Under the pieces are notes generated by a model. That model was not told the DNA's origin and made no database searches. It saw only the letters and a list, made by a program, of their open reading frames with translations. The position numbers and the translations under genes are program-made. Positions 14,534 to 21,613 of a stretch of 21,613 bases of DNA are shown one piece after another. Numbering within the stretch: the first letter of the stretch is position 1; every line of letters begins with the position of its first letter. Origin of the DNA: Bordetella parapertussis (GTDB lineage: Bacteria; Pseudomonadota; Gammaproteobacteria; Burkholderiales; Burkholderiaceae_B); the NCBI GenBank assembly GCA_945882005.1, contig CAMCWG010000015.1, positions 1 to 21,613 of the forward strand. Reading direction: 5' to 3'.

Positions 14534-15379
14534 ATGTCTGACGTCATTGCGCTAATTTTCGATTTTGACGATACGCTTGCTCCGGATAGCACTTCGGGCT
14601 TTCTGGAAAGCATAGGCGTTGATACGCAGCAATTTTGGTCTGGTCGGGTCGATCCACTCCTGGCCCAAGACTGGGACCCTGTGCCCGCCTATTTGCACGA
14701 GATGATTGCGTTGTCGCAAAAGGGTGATTGTGGGCTGATCACCCAAGAACGCCTGCAGGCATGGGGTCGCACTTTGCCTCTGCACACGGGCGTCACAACA
14801 TTATTTGCAAGATTGCGAGAGCAAGTGCGTCGTGCGCACCCGCAGGTGCAGCTCGAGTTTTATCTAATATCCAGCGGCATCGGGGATGTCGTGCGCCACA
14901 CATCAATTGCCCCGGAATTCAATGCCATTTGGGCCTCGGAGTTTATCTACGGCGAGGATGGTGGGATTGCATTTCCAAGGCGGATTGTCAGCTTTACCGA
15001 TAAAACGCGTTACTTGTTTCACATTCAAAAAGGGATTGTTGGTCCCGCCTTTGTCGGTAAGCCTTTTGAGGTGAACCGTAAAGTCCCTGAGGACCGTTTG
15101 CGTGTGCCGTTTGATCAAATGGTATTCGTAGGTGATGGCTATACCGACATCCCATGTTTTTCCTTGATACGCAGTTCTGGCGGTTTCGCTTTTGGCGTCT
15201 GGGATCCTAAGCATCGGGACAAGCGCAGCCGAGCATGGGGATTTATTGAGGATGGGCGCGTGTCCAATCTTAATCAAGCACGCTACGACGATGATGCTGA
15301 GCTGTATCAATGGCTCGAGGAAGCCTTGACCAGCCTGGCGGGCCGGATTGCCCTGAAATCTCGTGTCTACCGCGGATGA
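14534..15379 (+). CDS. HAD-superfamily phosphatase
   Basis: A 281-residue hydrolase of the haloacid dehalogenase superfamily. Motif I is LIFDFDDTLAPDS, with nucleophile Asp10 and acid/base Asp12. Motif II is probably the Ser in YLISSGIGDVV, and motif IV is FVGDGYTDIPC (Gly200-Asp205). A large cap lies between residues 20 and 105. The order FDFDDT, LISSG, GDGYTD resembles phosphoserine-phosphatase-like members, but the substrate is not recognisable. The ATG at 14534 is chosen because it places motif I at the N-terminus and follows a GGTAGAG ribosome-binding-like stretch; earlier in-frame starts at 14393 and 14468 run into the divergent gene. The last 17 bases overlap the GTG start of tadA. Confidence 0.86.
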   Translation: MSDVIALIFDFDDTLAPDSTSGFLESIGVDTQQFWSGRVDPLLAQDWDPVPAYLHEMIALSQKGDCGLITQERLQAWGRTLPLHTGVTTLFARLREQVRRAHPQVQLEFYLISSGIGDVVRHTSIAPEFNAIWASEFIYGEDGGIAFPRRIVSFTDKTRYLFHIQKGIVGPAFVGKPFEVNRKVPEDRLRVPFDQMVFVGDGYTDIPCFSLIRSSGGFAFGVWDPKHRDKRSRAWGFIEDGRVSNLNQARYDDDAELYQWLEEALTSLAGRIALKSRVYRG

Positions 15380-15854
15380 AGCCATCATGCGGCTTGCCTT
15401 AGAGCAAGCCGCCCGCGCAAGAGACCTAGGAGAGGTCCCGGTTGGTGCCGTGTTGCTGGATGCCTTTGGCCAGATGATCGCAACAGGCTTTAATCGCACC
15501 ATTGCTGATCACGATCCGACAGCCCACGCCGAAATCGTCGCCTTGCGGGCGGCGGCGCGTGCGGCACAGAACTATCGTCTTCCCGGTGCAACACTTTATG
15601 TCACCCTCGAGCCTTGCGCGATGTGTCTGGGGGCTATGCTACACGCCCGCTTGGGTCGGATTGTCTTTGCGGCAGCTGACCCGAAAACAGGAGCCTGCGG
15701 GAGCGTGGTCAATCTGCTCGAGCATGCGACACTCAACCATCAGACCGTGCTGACATCGGGCATTTTGGCAGAGGAGTGCGGGACGTACTTGCGAGATTTC
15801 TTTAAAGATAGACGCAGCAAGACTAAGCAAGCTGACCCGATGGATGCAACATGA
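15363..15854 (+). CDS. tadA: tRNA-specific adenosine deaminase TadA
   Basis: A 163-residue zinc enzyme that converts A34 to inosine in the anticodon of tRNA-Arg(ACG). The deaminase signature is complete: HAE with zinc ligand His55 and proton-shuttle Glu57, and PCAMC with Cys85 and Cys88. Flanking text GEVPVGAVLL, DPTAHAEIVALR, NYRLPGATLYVTLEPCAMC and FAAADPKTGACGS matches TadA rather than guanine or cytosine deaminases. The GTG at 15363 is used because it keeps the N-terminal DEAIMRLALEQA helix; starting at the ATG at 15387 would cut it. This start lies inside the end of the HAD gene (17-base overlap), which suggests coupling. Confidence 0.95.
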   Translation: MSTADEAIMRLALEQAARARDLGEVPVGAVLLDAFGQMIATGFNRTIADHDPTAHAEIVALRAAARAAQNYRLPGATLYVTLEPCAMCLGAMLHARLGRIVFAAADPKTGACGSVVNLLEHATLNHQTVLTSGILAEECGTYLRDFFKDRRSKTKQADPMDAT

Positions 15855-15867
15855 CACACGAGGCTGT

Positions 15868-16791
15868 ATGAGTAACAAAAAACAAGCTGTGGATGCTCGG
15901 GCGCGAGGTATTTATGTCGTGTCACCGTCAAGCGCGGTGGCGGATGCTAAGATCCTGGCGCGCGGCGCCAAGCGGCTAGAAAAAATGGGTTTTAAAGTTG
16001 CACTTGACCGCGATACGCTTGCCCGCGAGCAACGCTTTGCTGGCCCAGATCAGGCACGCTTAGCAGGCTTGCATCGAGCGGCTAAACAAAGCTTGCCGAT
16101 TGTCATGGCCTCGCGCGGTGGCTACGGGATCACACGCTTATTGCCGCACCTTGACTGGCACCTGATGGCGCAAGCCAACAAGCGATTTGTGGGACAAAGT
16201 GACTTCACCGCCTTTAATCTGGCCTTACTTGCCAAGACCGGTTTGATTAGTTATGCCGGACCGACTGTTTGCTATGACTTTGGAGCACCCAAGCCAGAGG
16301 TCTTGACGACTGAGATTTTTGGTGAAGTCATGCGCGGTGAGCTCGAGATCCTGAGTTTTGAATCTGAGGACTCAGACGCGGTGGATTGTCGAGGCGTCTT
16401 GTGGGGGGGAAATCTGGCAATGATTACTGCACTCATTGGCACGCCGTTTATGCCGAAGATAAAAAAGGGCATTTTGTTTATTGAAGATGTGGGTGAGCAT
16501 CCGTATCGCATTGAGCGCATGTTGCTTCAACTTGCACAAGCCGGCATTCTAGGTAAACAAAAAGCCTTGCTACTAGGAGGCTTTACCGACTACCGCTTGG
16601 CTGAACATGATCGCGGCTACGATTTGCAGGCGGCGATTCGCTTTATTAAGCAGTCTGTGGGTATTCCCGTCATTACGGGATTGCCGTTTGGACATACGCC
16701 GATGAAGGCAACGCTGCCGATCGGCGCAAAGGTGGGTGTCGCGACGGAAGACGGCTTGGCTCACATCGTGTTCGATGAGCACCGCGACTAA
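15868..16791 (+). CDS. ldcA: Muramoyltetrapeptide LD-carboxypeptidase (peptidase S66)
   Basis: A 307-residue enzyme of the S66 family, which removes the terminal D-Ala from murein tetrapeptides during cell-wall recycling in the cytoplasm. The Ser-Glu-His triad is visible: Ser111 in FVGQSDFTAF, Glu206 in LFIEDVGE and His276 in GLPFGHTPMKATLPIG. Other family text is the N-terminal IYVVSPSSAV, ASRGGYGITRLLPHLD and WGGNLAMITALIGTP. The ATG at 15868 has GAGG five bases upstream and does not overlap tadA; an ATG at 15844 would add eight residues. It probably belongs to the HAD-tadA transcription unit. A perfect hairpin covers its stop codon (16779-16807). Confidence 0.92.
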   Translation: MSNKKQAVDARARGIYVVSPSSAVADAKILARGAKRLEKMGFKVALDRDTLAREQRFAGPDQARLAGLHRAAKQSLPIVMASRGGYGITRLLPHLDWHLMAQANKRFVGQSDFTAFNLALLAKTGLISYAGPTVCYDFGAPKPEVLTTEIFGEVMRGELEILSFESEDSDAVDCRGVLWGGNLAMITALIGTPFMPKIKKGILFIEDVGEHPYRIERMLLQLAQAGILGKQKALLLGGFTDYRLAEHDRGYDLQAAIRFIKQSVGIPVITGLPFGHTPMKATLPIGAKVGVATEDGLAHIVFDEHRD

Positions 16792-16842
16792 TCCTTAATC
16801 GCGGTGCAAGGCGGCGACAAGCAGTCCTTTACTTTTTGTCGC
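16779..16842. terminator. Two hairpins between convergent ldcA and the AGCS symporter gene
   Basis: Stem 1: GCACCGCGA (16779-16787) and TCGCGGTGC (16799-16807), perfect, loop 11, containing the ldcA stop. Stem 2: GCGACAA (16814-16820) and TTGTCGC (16836-16842), perfect, loop 15, containing the stop of the symporter gene at 16829. Neither is followed by a clear U run, so they may act as bidirectional 3'-end structures rather than strict intrinsic terminators. Confidence 0.45.
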
Positions 16843-18160
16843 GCGCTTTGAGGTATTCCTGCGTCTCTTTGATGACGACGCCTGAGAGCAACACGATGCC
16901 AATCAGGTTAGGGAAGGCCATCAGTCCGTTAAAGACATCGGAAACTGCCCAAACAAGATCAAGTGATACGACCGTCCCAATCATTACAAAGCTTGTATAG
17001 ACCCAGCGATAGGGCGTGACGAAGCGTTTGCCTAAGGCGTATTGGGTGCACTTTTCGCCATAGTAGCTCCAGCCCAGAATGGTTGAATAAGCGAAGAACA
17101 GTAGTCCGATTGTGACAATCCAACCGCCAGGTCCAGGCAACATGTTGTCAAACGATAGCGAGGTGAGTGCTGCGCCGGTTGTGCCTGACTGGTATTGACC
17201 ACCCATCACCAAGACGATCCCGGTGATCGAGCAAACAATGATTGTGTCGATAAAGGTTCCTGTCATGGATACCAGTGCCTGCTTGACTGGCTGGTCGGTT
17301 TTGGCGGCTGCGGCGGCGATGGGGGCAGTGCCCAACCCAGCTTCGTTTGAAAACACACCCCGTGCAACGCCGTAGCGGATGACCGTACCAATCGCACCCC
17401 CTGCAGCGGCTTGCCCAGTGAACGCATCTTGGAAAATCACGGCAAGCGCTGGAAACAGTGCGTCAATGTTTGAAACGATCACTGCCAAGCCACCTAGCAA
17501 GTAGGTTGCAGCCATAAAAGGCACAATCACGGCGGTGACGCGCGCGATGCTTTTGATGCCCCCTAGGATCACCAGCGCTGTAATGGAGGTCAGGATGACG
17601 CCAGTGAGCCAACCCGGCATTCCGAAGCTCGCGTGTGCGGATTGCGCCAGCGAGTTAGATTGCACCGAGGCACCGGTGCCTAGCGCAGCAATCATCCCAA
17701 ATACGGCAAAGCAAACAGCGAGCCATTTCATTTTCAGACCATTCGCGATGTAATACATCGGACCGCCTGACATGGTTCCATCAGCCTCTTTGACGCGATA
17801 TTTGACGGCTAATAAGCCCTCTGCGTACTTGGTGGCCATTCCAAAGAAGGCGCTTAGCCACATCCCGAAAATTGCGCCTGGACCGCCCAAAACGACCGCT
17901 GTGGCGACACCTGCAATGTTTCCTGTGCCGATCGTTGCCGCAAGGGCTGTCATCAGGGATTGAAACTGCGAGATGTCCCCAGGCATGTCGGGGTGTCTCT
18001 TTGGTGAAAAAGCCATACGCAGTGCTTCGGGCAGCAGTCGGATTTGCAATGCCCCTAGTCGTATGGTGAGGTAGCATCCTGTGCCGACCAACAGGATAAG
18101 TAAGACCGGGCCCCAGACGAAGCCCCCCAGTGTGTGAAATAAAATAGTCAGCGATTCCAA
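16829..18160 (-). CDS. Sodium:alanine/glycine symporter, AGCS family
   Basis: A 443-residue inner-membrane transporter that imports alanine or glycine with sodium. It is strongly hydrophobic with about ten or more predicted helices. Family text includes VWGPVLLILLVGTGCYLTIRLG near the N-terminus, TIGTGNIAGVATAVVLGGPGA, the PMYYIANGLK segment, GVFSNEAGLGTAPIAAAAA and LDLVWAVSDVFNGLMAFPNLI near the C-terminus. The start is set at a TTG (18158-18160) because a strong Shine-Dalgarno GAGGAG sits six bases upstream and the protein then begins where family members do. An ATG at 18295 is in frame but adds 45 residues that look untranslated. It is divergent from the ybiT-like gene. Substrate choice among alanine, glycine and serine is unknown. 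Confidence 0.92.
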   Translation of the reverse strand: MESLTILFHTLGGFVWGPVLLILLVGTGCYLTIRLGALQIRLLPEALRMAFSPKRHPDMPGDISQFQSLMTALAATIGTGNIAGVATAVVLGGPGAIFGMWLSAFFGMATKYAEGLLAVKYRVKEADGTMSGGPMYYIANGLKMKWLAVCFAVFGMIAALGTGASVQSNSLAQSAHASFGMPGWLTGVILTSITALVILGGIKSIARVTAVIVPFMAATYLLGGLAVIVSNIDALFPALAVIFQDAFTGQAAAGGAIGTVIRYGVARGVFSNEAGLGTAPIAAAAAKTDQPVKQALVSMTGTFIDTIIVCSITGIVLVMGGQYQSGTTGAALTSLSFDNMLPGPGGWIVTIGLLFFAYSTILGWSYYGEKCTQYALGKRFVTPYRWVYTSFVMIGTVVSLDLVWAVSDVFNGLMAFPNLIGIVLLSGVVIKETQEYLKARDKK

Positions 18161-18316
18161 GTTTTTCTCCTCGTATTGTGTGATCGAGACATGCTCAAAA
18201 GCAGTCCCGTCGCATGATAGGCAGGTGAGGGTAAAAATAGGCCGATTTATCCGAGTTGTTACACTGAAAACATATCTATCAAGATGTAACCGCATTATTT
18301 ACATAAGCAGCCTACC
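18161..18316. promoter_or_regulatory. Divergent intergenic region between AGCS symporter and ABC-F genes
   Basis: 156 AT-richer bases that must hold the promoters of both genes. GAGGAG for the minus-strand TTG start is at 18167-18172. ATGTAA (18284-18289) and TTACAT (18299-18304) form a small inverted repeat. No promoter with good -35 and -10 boxes at correct spacing was found by eye. Confidence 0.3.
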
Positions 18317-19921
18317 GTGATAACAGCATCAAACCTTGCAATACAGTTTGGACCCAAGCCACTTTTTGAAAACGTGAACGTCAAGTTTGGCGAGGGCAAC
18401 CGCTATGGCCTGATCGGCGCAAATGGATCGGGTAAGTCCACTTTGATGAAAATTATTGGCGGAGATCTTGATTCGACCGTCGGTAATGTCCACCTTGAAC
18501 CCGGCTTGCGTTTAGGTAAGCTGCGTCAGGATCAGTTTGCCTTTGAAGATCAGCGCGTGCTGGATGTCGTACTCATGGGTCACACAGAAATGTGGGAAGC
18601 CATGACACAGCGCGATGCGATTTACGCGAACGCTGACGCCAGCGATGAAGATTACATGCGCGCGGCCGATCTGGAAGCGAAGTTTGCTGAGTACGACGGC
18701 TACACGGCCGAAGCCCGCGCGGGCGAATTGTTGCTTGGATTGGAGTTCCCGGTCGAGCAGCATCAATTACCTATGCGTGAAATCGCGCCAGGTTGGAAGC
18801 TGCGCGTGTTGCTCGCCCAAGCGCTGTTTTCAAATCCAGACGTTTTACTGCTCGATGAGCCAACCAACAACCTTGACATTAATACGATTCGCTGGCTTGA
18901 GGATGTGCTCAACGGTTATCAGAGCACGATGATCATCATCAGCCACGATCGACATTTCTTGAACCAGGTTTGCACCCACATGGCTGATCTCGATTTTGGC
19001 GAGCTGCGGGTCTATCCAGGTAATTACGATGATTACATGTTGGCTTCGACGCAGGCGCGGGAGCGTGTTTCAAGTGCAAACGCGAAAGCGAAAGAACGTG
19101 TGACCGAGCTACAAGACTTTGTGCGGCGCTTTTCAGCTAACAAGTCGAAGGCACGTCAGGCTACCTCACGTCTGAAGCAGATTGACCGTCTGAAGTCTTC
19201 GCAGATTGAGGTGAAACCGTCCTCGCGTCAAAACCCGTTCATTCGCTTTGAGCAACTCAAGATTTTGCATCGCCAAGCCGTGACCTTGGAACATGTAGCC
19301 AAAGCGTTTGATGCTCCTGTCATCAAGCCTTTTTCTGCCATGGTCGAGGCCGGTGAGAAAATTGCAATTATTGGTGCGAACGGCGTCGGTAAGACGACAC
19401 TGCTGCGTATGCTTGCTCTTGATCTTGCGCCGGACAAAGGTACGGTTAAATGGTCGGAGAATGCGGATATCGGTTACATGGCACAAGACGTGTCCGAGTT
19501 ATTTACCGATAAAGATAGCAACCTGTTTGAATGGATGACGCATTATCGCCAGCCAGGTGATGACGATCAGTCCATTCGCTCGGTCTTGGGGCGCTTGCTG
19601 TTTTCAGCAGATGATTTGCCCAAAGCGCCATGCGTGCTGTCTGGTGGTGAGAAAAACCGTATGACCTTTGGTCGCCTGATGCTCAAGCGGCATAACGTCA
19701 TGCTGCTTGACGAGCCCACTAACCACCTGGATATGGAATCGATTGAGTCTTTGCAGCTCGCGCTGGATAAGTACAAAGGCACGTTAATGTTTGTGTCGCA
19801 TGATCGCGAGTTTGTCTCTGCGTTGGCGACGCGCGTCTGGGAAATTCAGTCGACTGGCGAAGTCACGGATTATCGTGGTCCTTACGAAGAGTATCTGGCT
19901 TCCAAGGGCGTTGATCACTAG
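18317..19921 (+). CDS. ybiT: ABC-F family ATPase, YbiT type
   Basis: A 534-residue soluble protein with two ABC ATPase domains and no membrane segment, of the ABC-F group that binds the ribosomal E site and modulates translation. Domain 1: Walker [10 protein letters not shown] (34-42), a degenerate signature at [17 protein letters not shown], Walker [12 protein letters not shown] (Asp180, Glu181) and ISHDRHF. A charged linker at about 240-310 ([21 protein letters not shown]) follows. Domain 2: Walker [10 protein letters not shown] (353-361), signature LSGGEKNR (about 441) and Walker [11 protein letters not shown] (Asp465). The close wording to E. coli YbiT, including the degenerate first signature, supports that subgroup over EttA or Uup. 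It starts at GTG (18317), matching the family N-terminus. Three bases separate its stop from an upstream alternative start of tsaD. Confidence 0.93.
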   Translation: MITASNLAIQFGPKPLFENVNVKFGEGNRYGLIGANGSGKSTLMKIIGGDLDSTVGNVHLEPGLRLGKLRQDQFAFEDQRVLDVVLMGHTEMWEAMTQRDAIYANADASDEDYMRAADLEAKFAEYDGYTAEARAGELLLGLEFPVEQHQLPMREIAPGWKLRVLLAQALFSNPDVLLLDEPTNNLDINTIRWLEDVLNGYQSTMIIISHDRHFLNQVCTHMADLDFGELRVYPGNYDDYMLASTQARERVSSANAKAKERVTELQDFVRRFSANKSKARQATSRLKQIDRLKSSQIEVKPSSRQNPFIRFEQLKILHRQAVTLEHVAKAFDAPVIKPFSAMVEAGEKIAIIGANGVGKTTLLRMLALDLAPDKGTVKWSENADIGYMAQDVSELFTDKDSNLFEWMTHYRQPGDDDQSIRSVLGRLLFSADDLPKAPCVLSGGEKNRMTFGRLMLKRHNVMLLDEPTNHLDMESIESLQLALDKYKGTLMFVSHDREFVSALATRVWEIQSTGEVTDYRGPYEEYLASKGVDH

Positions 19922-19942
19922 TAGTTGGGCAGCGTTGACGCG

Positions 19943-20977
19943 ATGATTATTCTTGGGTTTGAAAGTTCGTGTGATGAAACCGGTGTGGCGCTTGTGTGCA
20001 CCGAGCGCGGTTTGCTTTCTCACGCGCTGCATACCCAGGTTGCGATGCATGCTGCGTACGGCGGCGTTGTGCCGGAGCTTGCTTCGCGCGATCACGTGCG
20101 TCGCGTGATACCTCTTACGCGCACTGTGCTTGAGCAGGCTGGGCATGCGCTGTCGGATGTTGAAGCGGTCGCGTATACGGCTGGACCGGGGCTTGCTGGT
20201 GCCTTGTTGGTTGGAGCAAGTGTGGCGCAGTCAATTGCTTGGTCCCTTAATTTACCGGCTATTCCAATCCATCACCTTGAGGGACACTTGCTGTCACCTC
20301 GTATGGCGGATCCGTGTCCCGAGTTTCCGTTCGTTGCACTACTGGTATCGGGTGGTCATACCCAGTTAATGCGCGTCGATGATGTCGGCGCCTATACGCT
20401 GCTTGGCGAGACGCTGGACGATGCTGCTGGTGAGGCCTTCGACAAAACGGCCAAGCTGCTCGGTTTGAGCTACCCCGGTGGGCCGGCGCTCGCGCGGCTC
20501 GCAGAGGACGGTGACCCTGAGCGCATTAGCCTACCGCGCCCCATGTTGCACAGCCATAATTTGGATTTCAGTTTTAGTGGGCTCAAGACTGCGGTGCTGA
20601 CGCGTCTGCGGGATGCGCAGCCTGTGGAGGGACAGCTTGGCGAAACCGTTCGGGCTGACCTTGCGGCAGCGACACAGGCCGCGATTGTCGATGTACTGGT
20701 TTCGAAATCGGTCTCTGCCCTCGAGCAGACTGGCCTCACGAGACTCGTTGTATCGGGTGGCGTGGGCGCCAATCGACTACTTCGAGAGCGGCTTGCGCAG
20801 CGCTTGGCAAAGAAACGGGCACAGGTGTTCTTCCCGCCGCTCGAGTTTTGCACGGACAACGGCGCCATGATCGCGTTCGCGGCTGCTCAGCGCGTGTCCA
20901 AAGGGCTCGTGGATATGCAGGCTGCACACGCTCACGGCTTTGACGTGCGTCCACGCTGGGATCTCGCGACTATTTAG
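19943..20977 (+). CDS. tsaD: tRNA threonylcarbamoyladenosine transferase TsaD
   Basis: A 344-residue Kae1/Qri7/TsaD-family protein that transfers the threonylcarbamoyl group to A37 of ANN-decoding tRNAs, working with TsaB, TsaE and TsaC. The N-terminus [12 protein letters not shown] is diagnostic, followed by [22 protein letters not shown], the metal-binding His111 and His115 in [42 protein letters not shown] and [10 protein letters not shown]. The ATG at 19943 gives this N-terminus directly; a TTG at 19925 in the same frame is unlikely. The Shine-Dalgarno is weak. It lies 21 bases after the ABC-F gene and overlaps the tail of plsY by eight bases. Confidence 0.96.
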   Translation: MIILGFESSCDETGVALVCTERGLLSHALHTQVAMHAAYGGVVPELASRDHVRRVIPLTRTVLEQAGHALSDVEAVAYTAGPGLAGALLVGASVAQSIAWSLNLPAIPIHHLEGHLLSPRMADPCPEFPFVALLVSGGHTQLMRVDDVGAYTLLGETLDDAAGEAFDKTAKLLGLSYPGGPALARLAEDGDPERISLPRPMLHSHNLDFSFSGLKTAVLTRLRDAQPVEGQLGETVRADLAAATQAAIVDVLVSKSVSALEQTGLTRLVVSGGVGANRLLRERLAQRLAKKRAQVFFPPLEFCTDNGAMIAFAAAQRVSKGLVDMQAAHAHGFDVRPRWDLATI

Positions 20978-21605
20978 CAGCTTTTTTTGAACCTAGGCGT
21001 GGCTCAGTTCCTTGAAGCAGGCGGCTAATGTTTGCCCGATGGCGGTAGAGCAGTAACAAACCCATGGCAGATATTGCAAGGCTCATGGGTAAATTGGCCT
21101 GCCAAAAATACTGTCCCGCTAGGATATAAGTGGCTGGAGCCAGGATCGCGCTGACAATAGCCGCCAGAGATGAATAACGAAAAATGACTGCTGTGCCAAG
21201 CCACGCGATCGCAGTGACTAAGGCCATGAGAGGTTGAACAGCGATCAGGATGCCAAAAGCAGTTGCTACCCCTTTACCGCCTTTGAAACCCAGAAACAGA
21301 GGGTACAGGTGCCCGAGAAAGACTGCCAGGGTGACACACGCAATTGTGGTGGGGTCTTGCACGAGGGCTTGTGCTAACCAGACGGCGAACCAGCCTTTGG
21401 CCGCATCGCCGACAAGAGTGAGGAGGGCTGCAGCCTTATTTCCGGTGCGCAGTACATTGGTGGCACCGGGATTGCCCGAGCCGTAAGACCGGGGATCCGC
21501 CAGCCCAAACAGCTTACTGACAACGACAGCAAAGGGGATGGAACCAAGGAGGTAGGCCCCGATCACCAAAGCTGTTGTAAATACCCAGTCGTTTGTGAGG
21601 CTCAT
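20970..21605 (-). CDS. plsY: Glycerol-3-phosphate acyltransferase PlsY
   Basis: A 211-residue integral membrane enzyme that acylates glycerol-3-phosphate from acyl-phosphate, the first step of phospholipid synthesis in the PlsX/PlsY route. Conserved motifs: LLGSIPFA in helix 1, the catalytic-loop GSGNPGATN (42-50), GDAAKGW (about 66-72), [21 protein letters not shown] (98-118) and the C-terminal [12 protein letters not shown]. About five membrane helices are visible. The ATG at 21605 leaves only eight bases before the window edge, so the ribosome-binding site cannot be assessed. The C-terminus is basic (GSKKAAK). It is convergent with tsaD, with an eight-base overlap of the two stop ends. Confidence 0.96.
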   Translation of the reverse strand: MSLTNDWVFTTALVIGAYLLGSIPFAVVVSKLFGLADPRSYGSGNPGATNVLRTGNKAAALLTLVGDAAKGWFAVWLAQALVQDPTTIACVTLAVFLGHLYPLFLGFKGGKGVATAFGILIAVQPLMALVTAIAWLGTAVIFRYSSLAAIVSAILAPATYILAGQYFWQANLPMSLAISAMGLLLLYRHRANISRLLQGTEPRLGSKKAAK

Positions 21606-21613
21606 GCGTTGAT

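Noticed and set aside
14903..15502. Minus-strand open frame of 199 codons.
   Set aside because: It lies antisense to the HAD gene and tadA, both well supported by motifs, and shows no family features.
20470..20868. Minus-strand open frame of 132 codons within tsaD.
   Set aside because: Antisense to conserved tsaD motifs; Ser/Arg-rich composition is typical of an antisense artefact.

Overview
The window looks like chromosomal DNA of a betaproteobacterium of the order Burkholderiales, most likely family Alcaligenaceae (Bordetella/Achromobacter relatives). The reasons are two orphan Bug/TctC-type periplasmic receptors, a GreB with the long acidic N-terminal extension familiar from Burkholderiales, an alpha/beta hydrolase and a YeeZ-like SDR of types common there, and the lolD-tatD-comEC gene set. 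Base composition is moderate in GC. Genes are tightly packed, with several stop/start overlaps, and no stretch longer than about 235 bases lacks a gene.

Layout from left to right. (1) 3-1320: the 3' part of lolD, overlapped by tatD. (2) 1321-1554: a repeat-rich intergenic region with two 25-bp perfect palindromes. (3) 1555-3786 (minus): metC followed by a Bug receptor. (4) 3885-6653: a small Gly/His/Met/Lys-rich exported protein (minus) divergent from an OmpR/EnvZ-type two-component pair (plus). This arrangement recalls cpxP/cpxRA. (5) 6736-9291: comEC, ending in a probable intrinsic terminator. (6) 9425-12756 (plus): a second Bug receptor, an alpha/beta hydrolase, an RNase AM-type PHP phosphatase and greB, very closely spaced. 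(7) 12740-14469 (minus): a Methyltransf_32-like methyltransferase and a YeeZ-like SDR joined by an ATGA overlap. (8) 14534-16791 (plus): a HAD phosphatase, tadA and an LD-carboxypeptidase. (9) 16829-18160 (minus): an AGCS sodium:amino-acid symporter read from a TTG start. (10) 18317-20977 (plus): an ABC-F protein of the YbiT type and tsaD. (11) 20970-21605 (minus): plsY, tail-to-tail with tsaD.

Most genes are conserved housekeeping functions: lipoprotein sorting, tRNA modification (tadA, tsaD), transcription elongation, phospholipid synthesis, DNA uptake and murein recycling. The accessory signal lies mainly in 1321-6735, a block of receptor, amino-acid metabolism and signalling genes bordered on the left by the repeat cluster. 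I found no mobile-element genes, CRISPR array, tRNA or rRNA, and no convincing new defence-type system. The points most worth a second look are the palindrome cluster at 1356-1532, the putative envelope-stress module at 3885-6653, and the 20-bp perfect tandem duplication in the leader of the second Bug gene.
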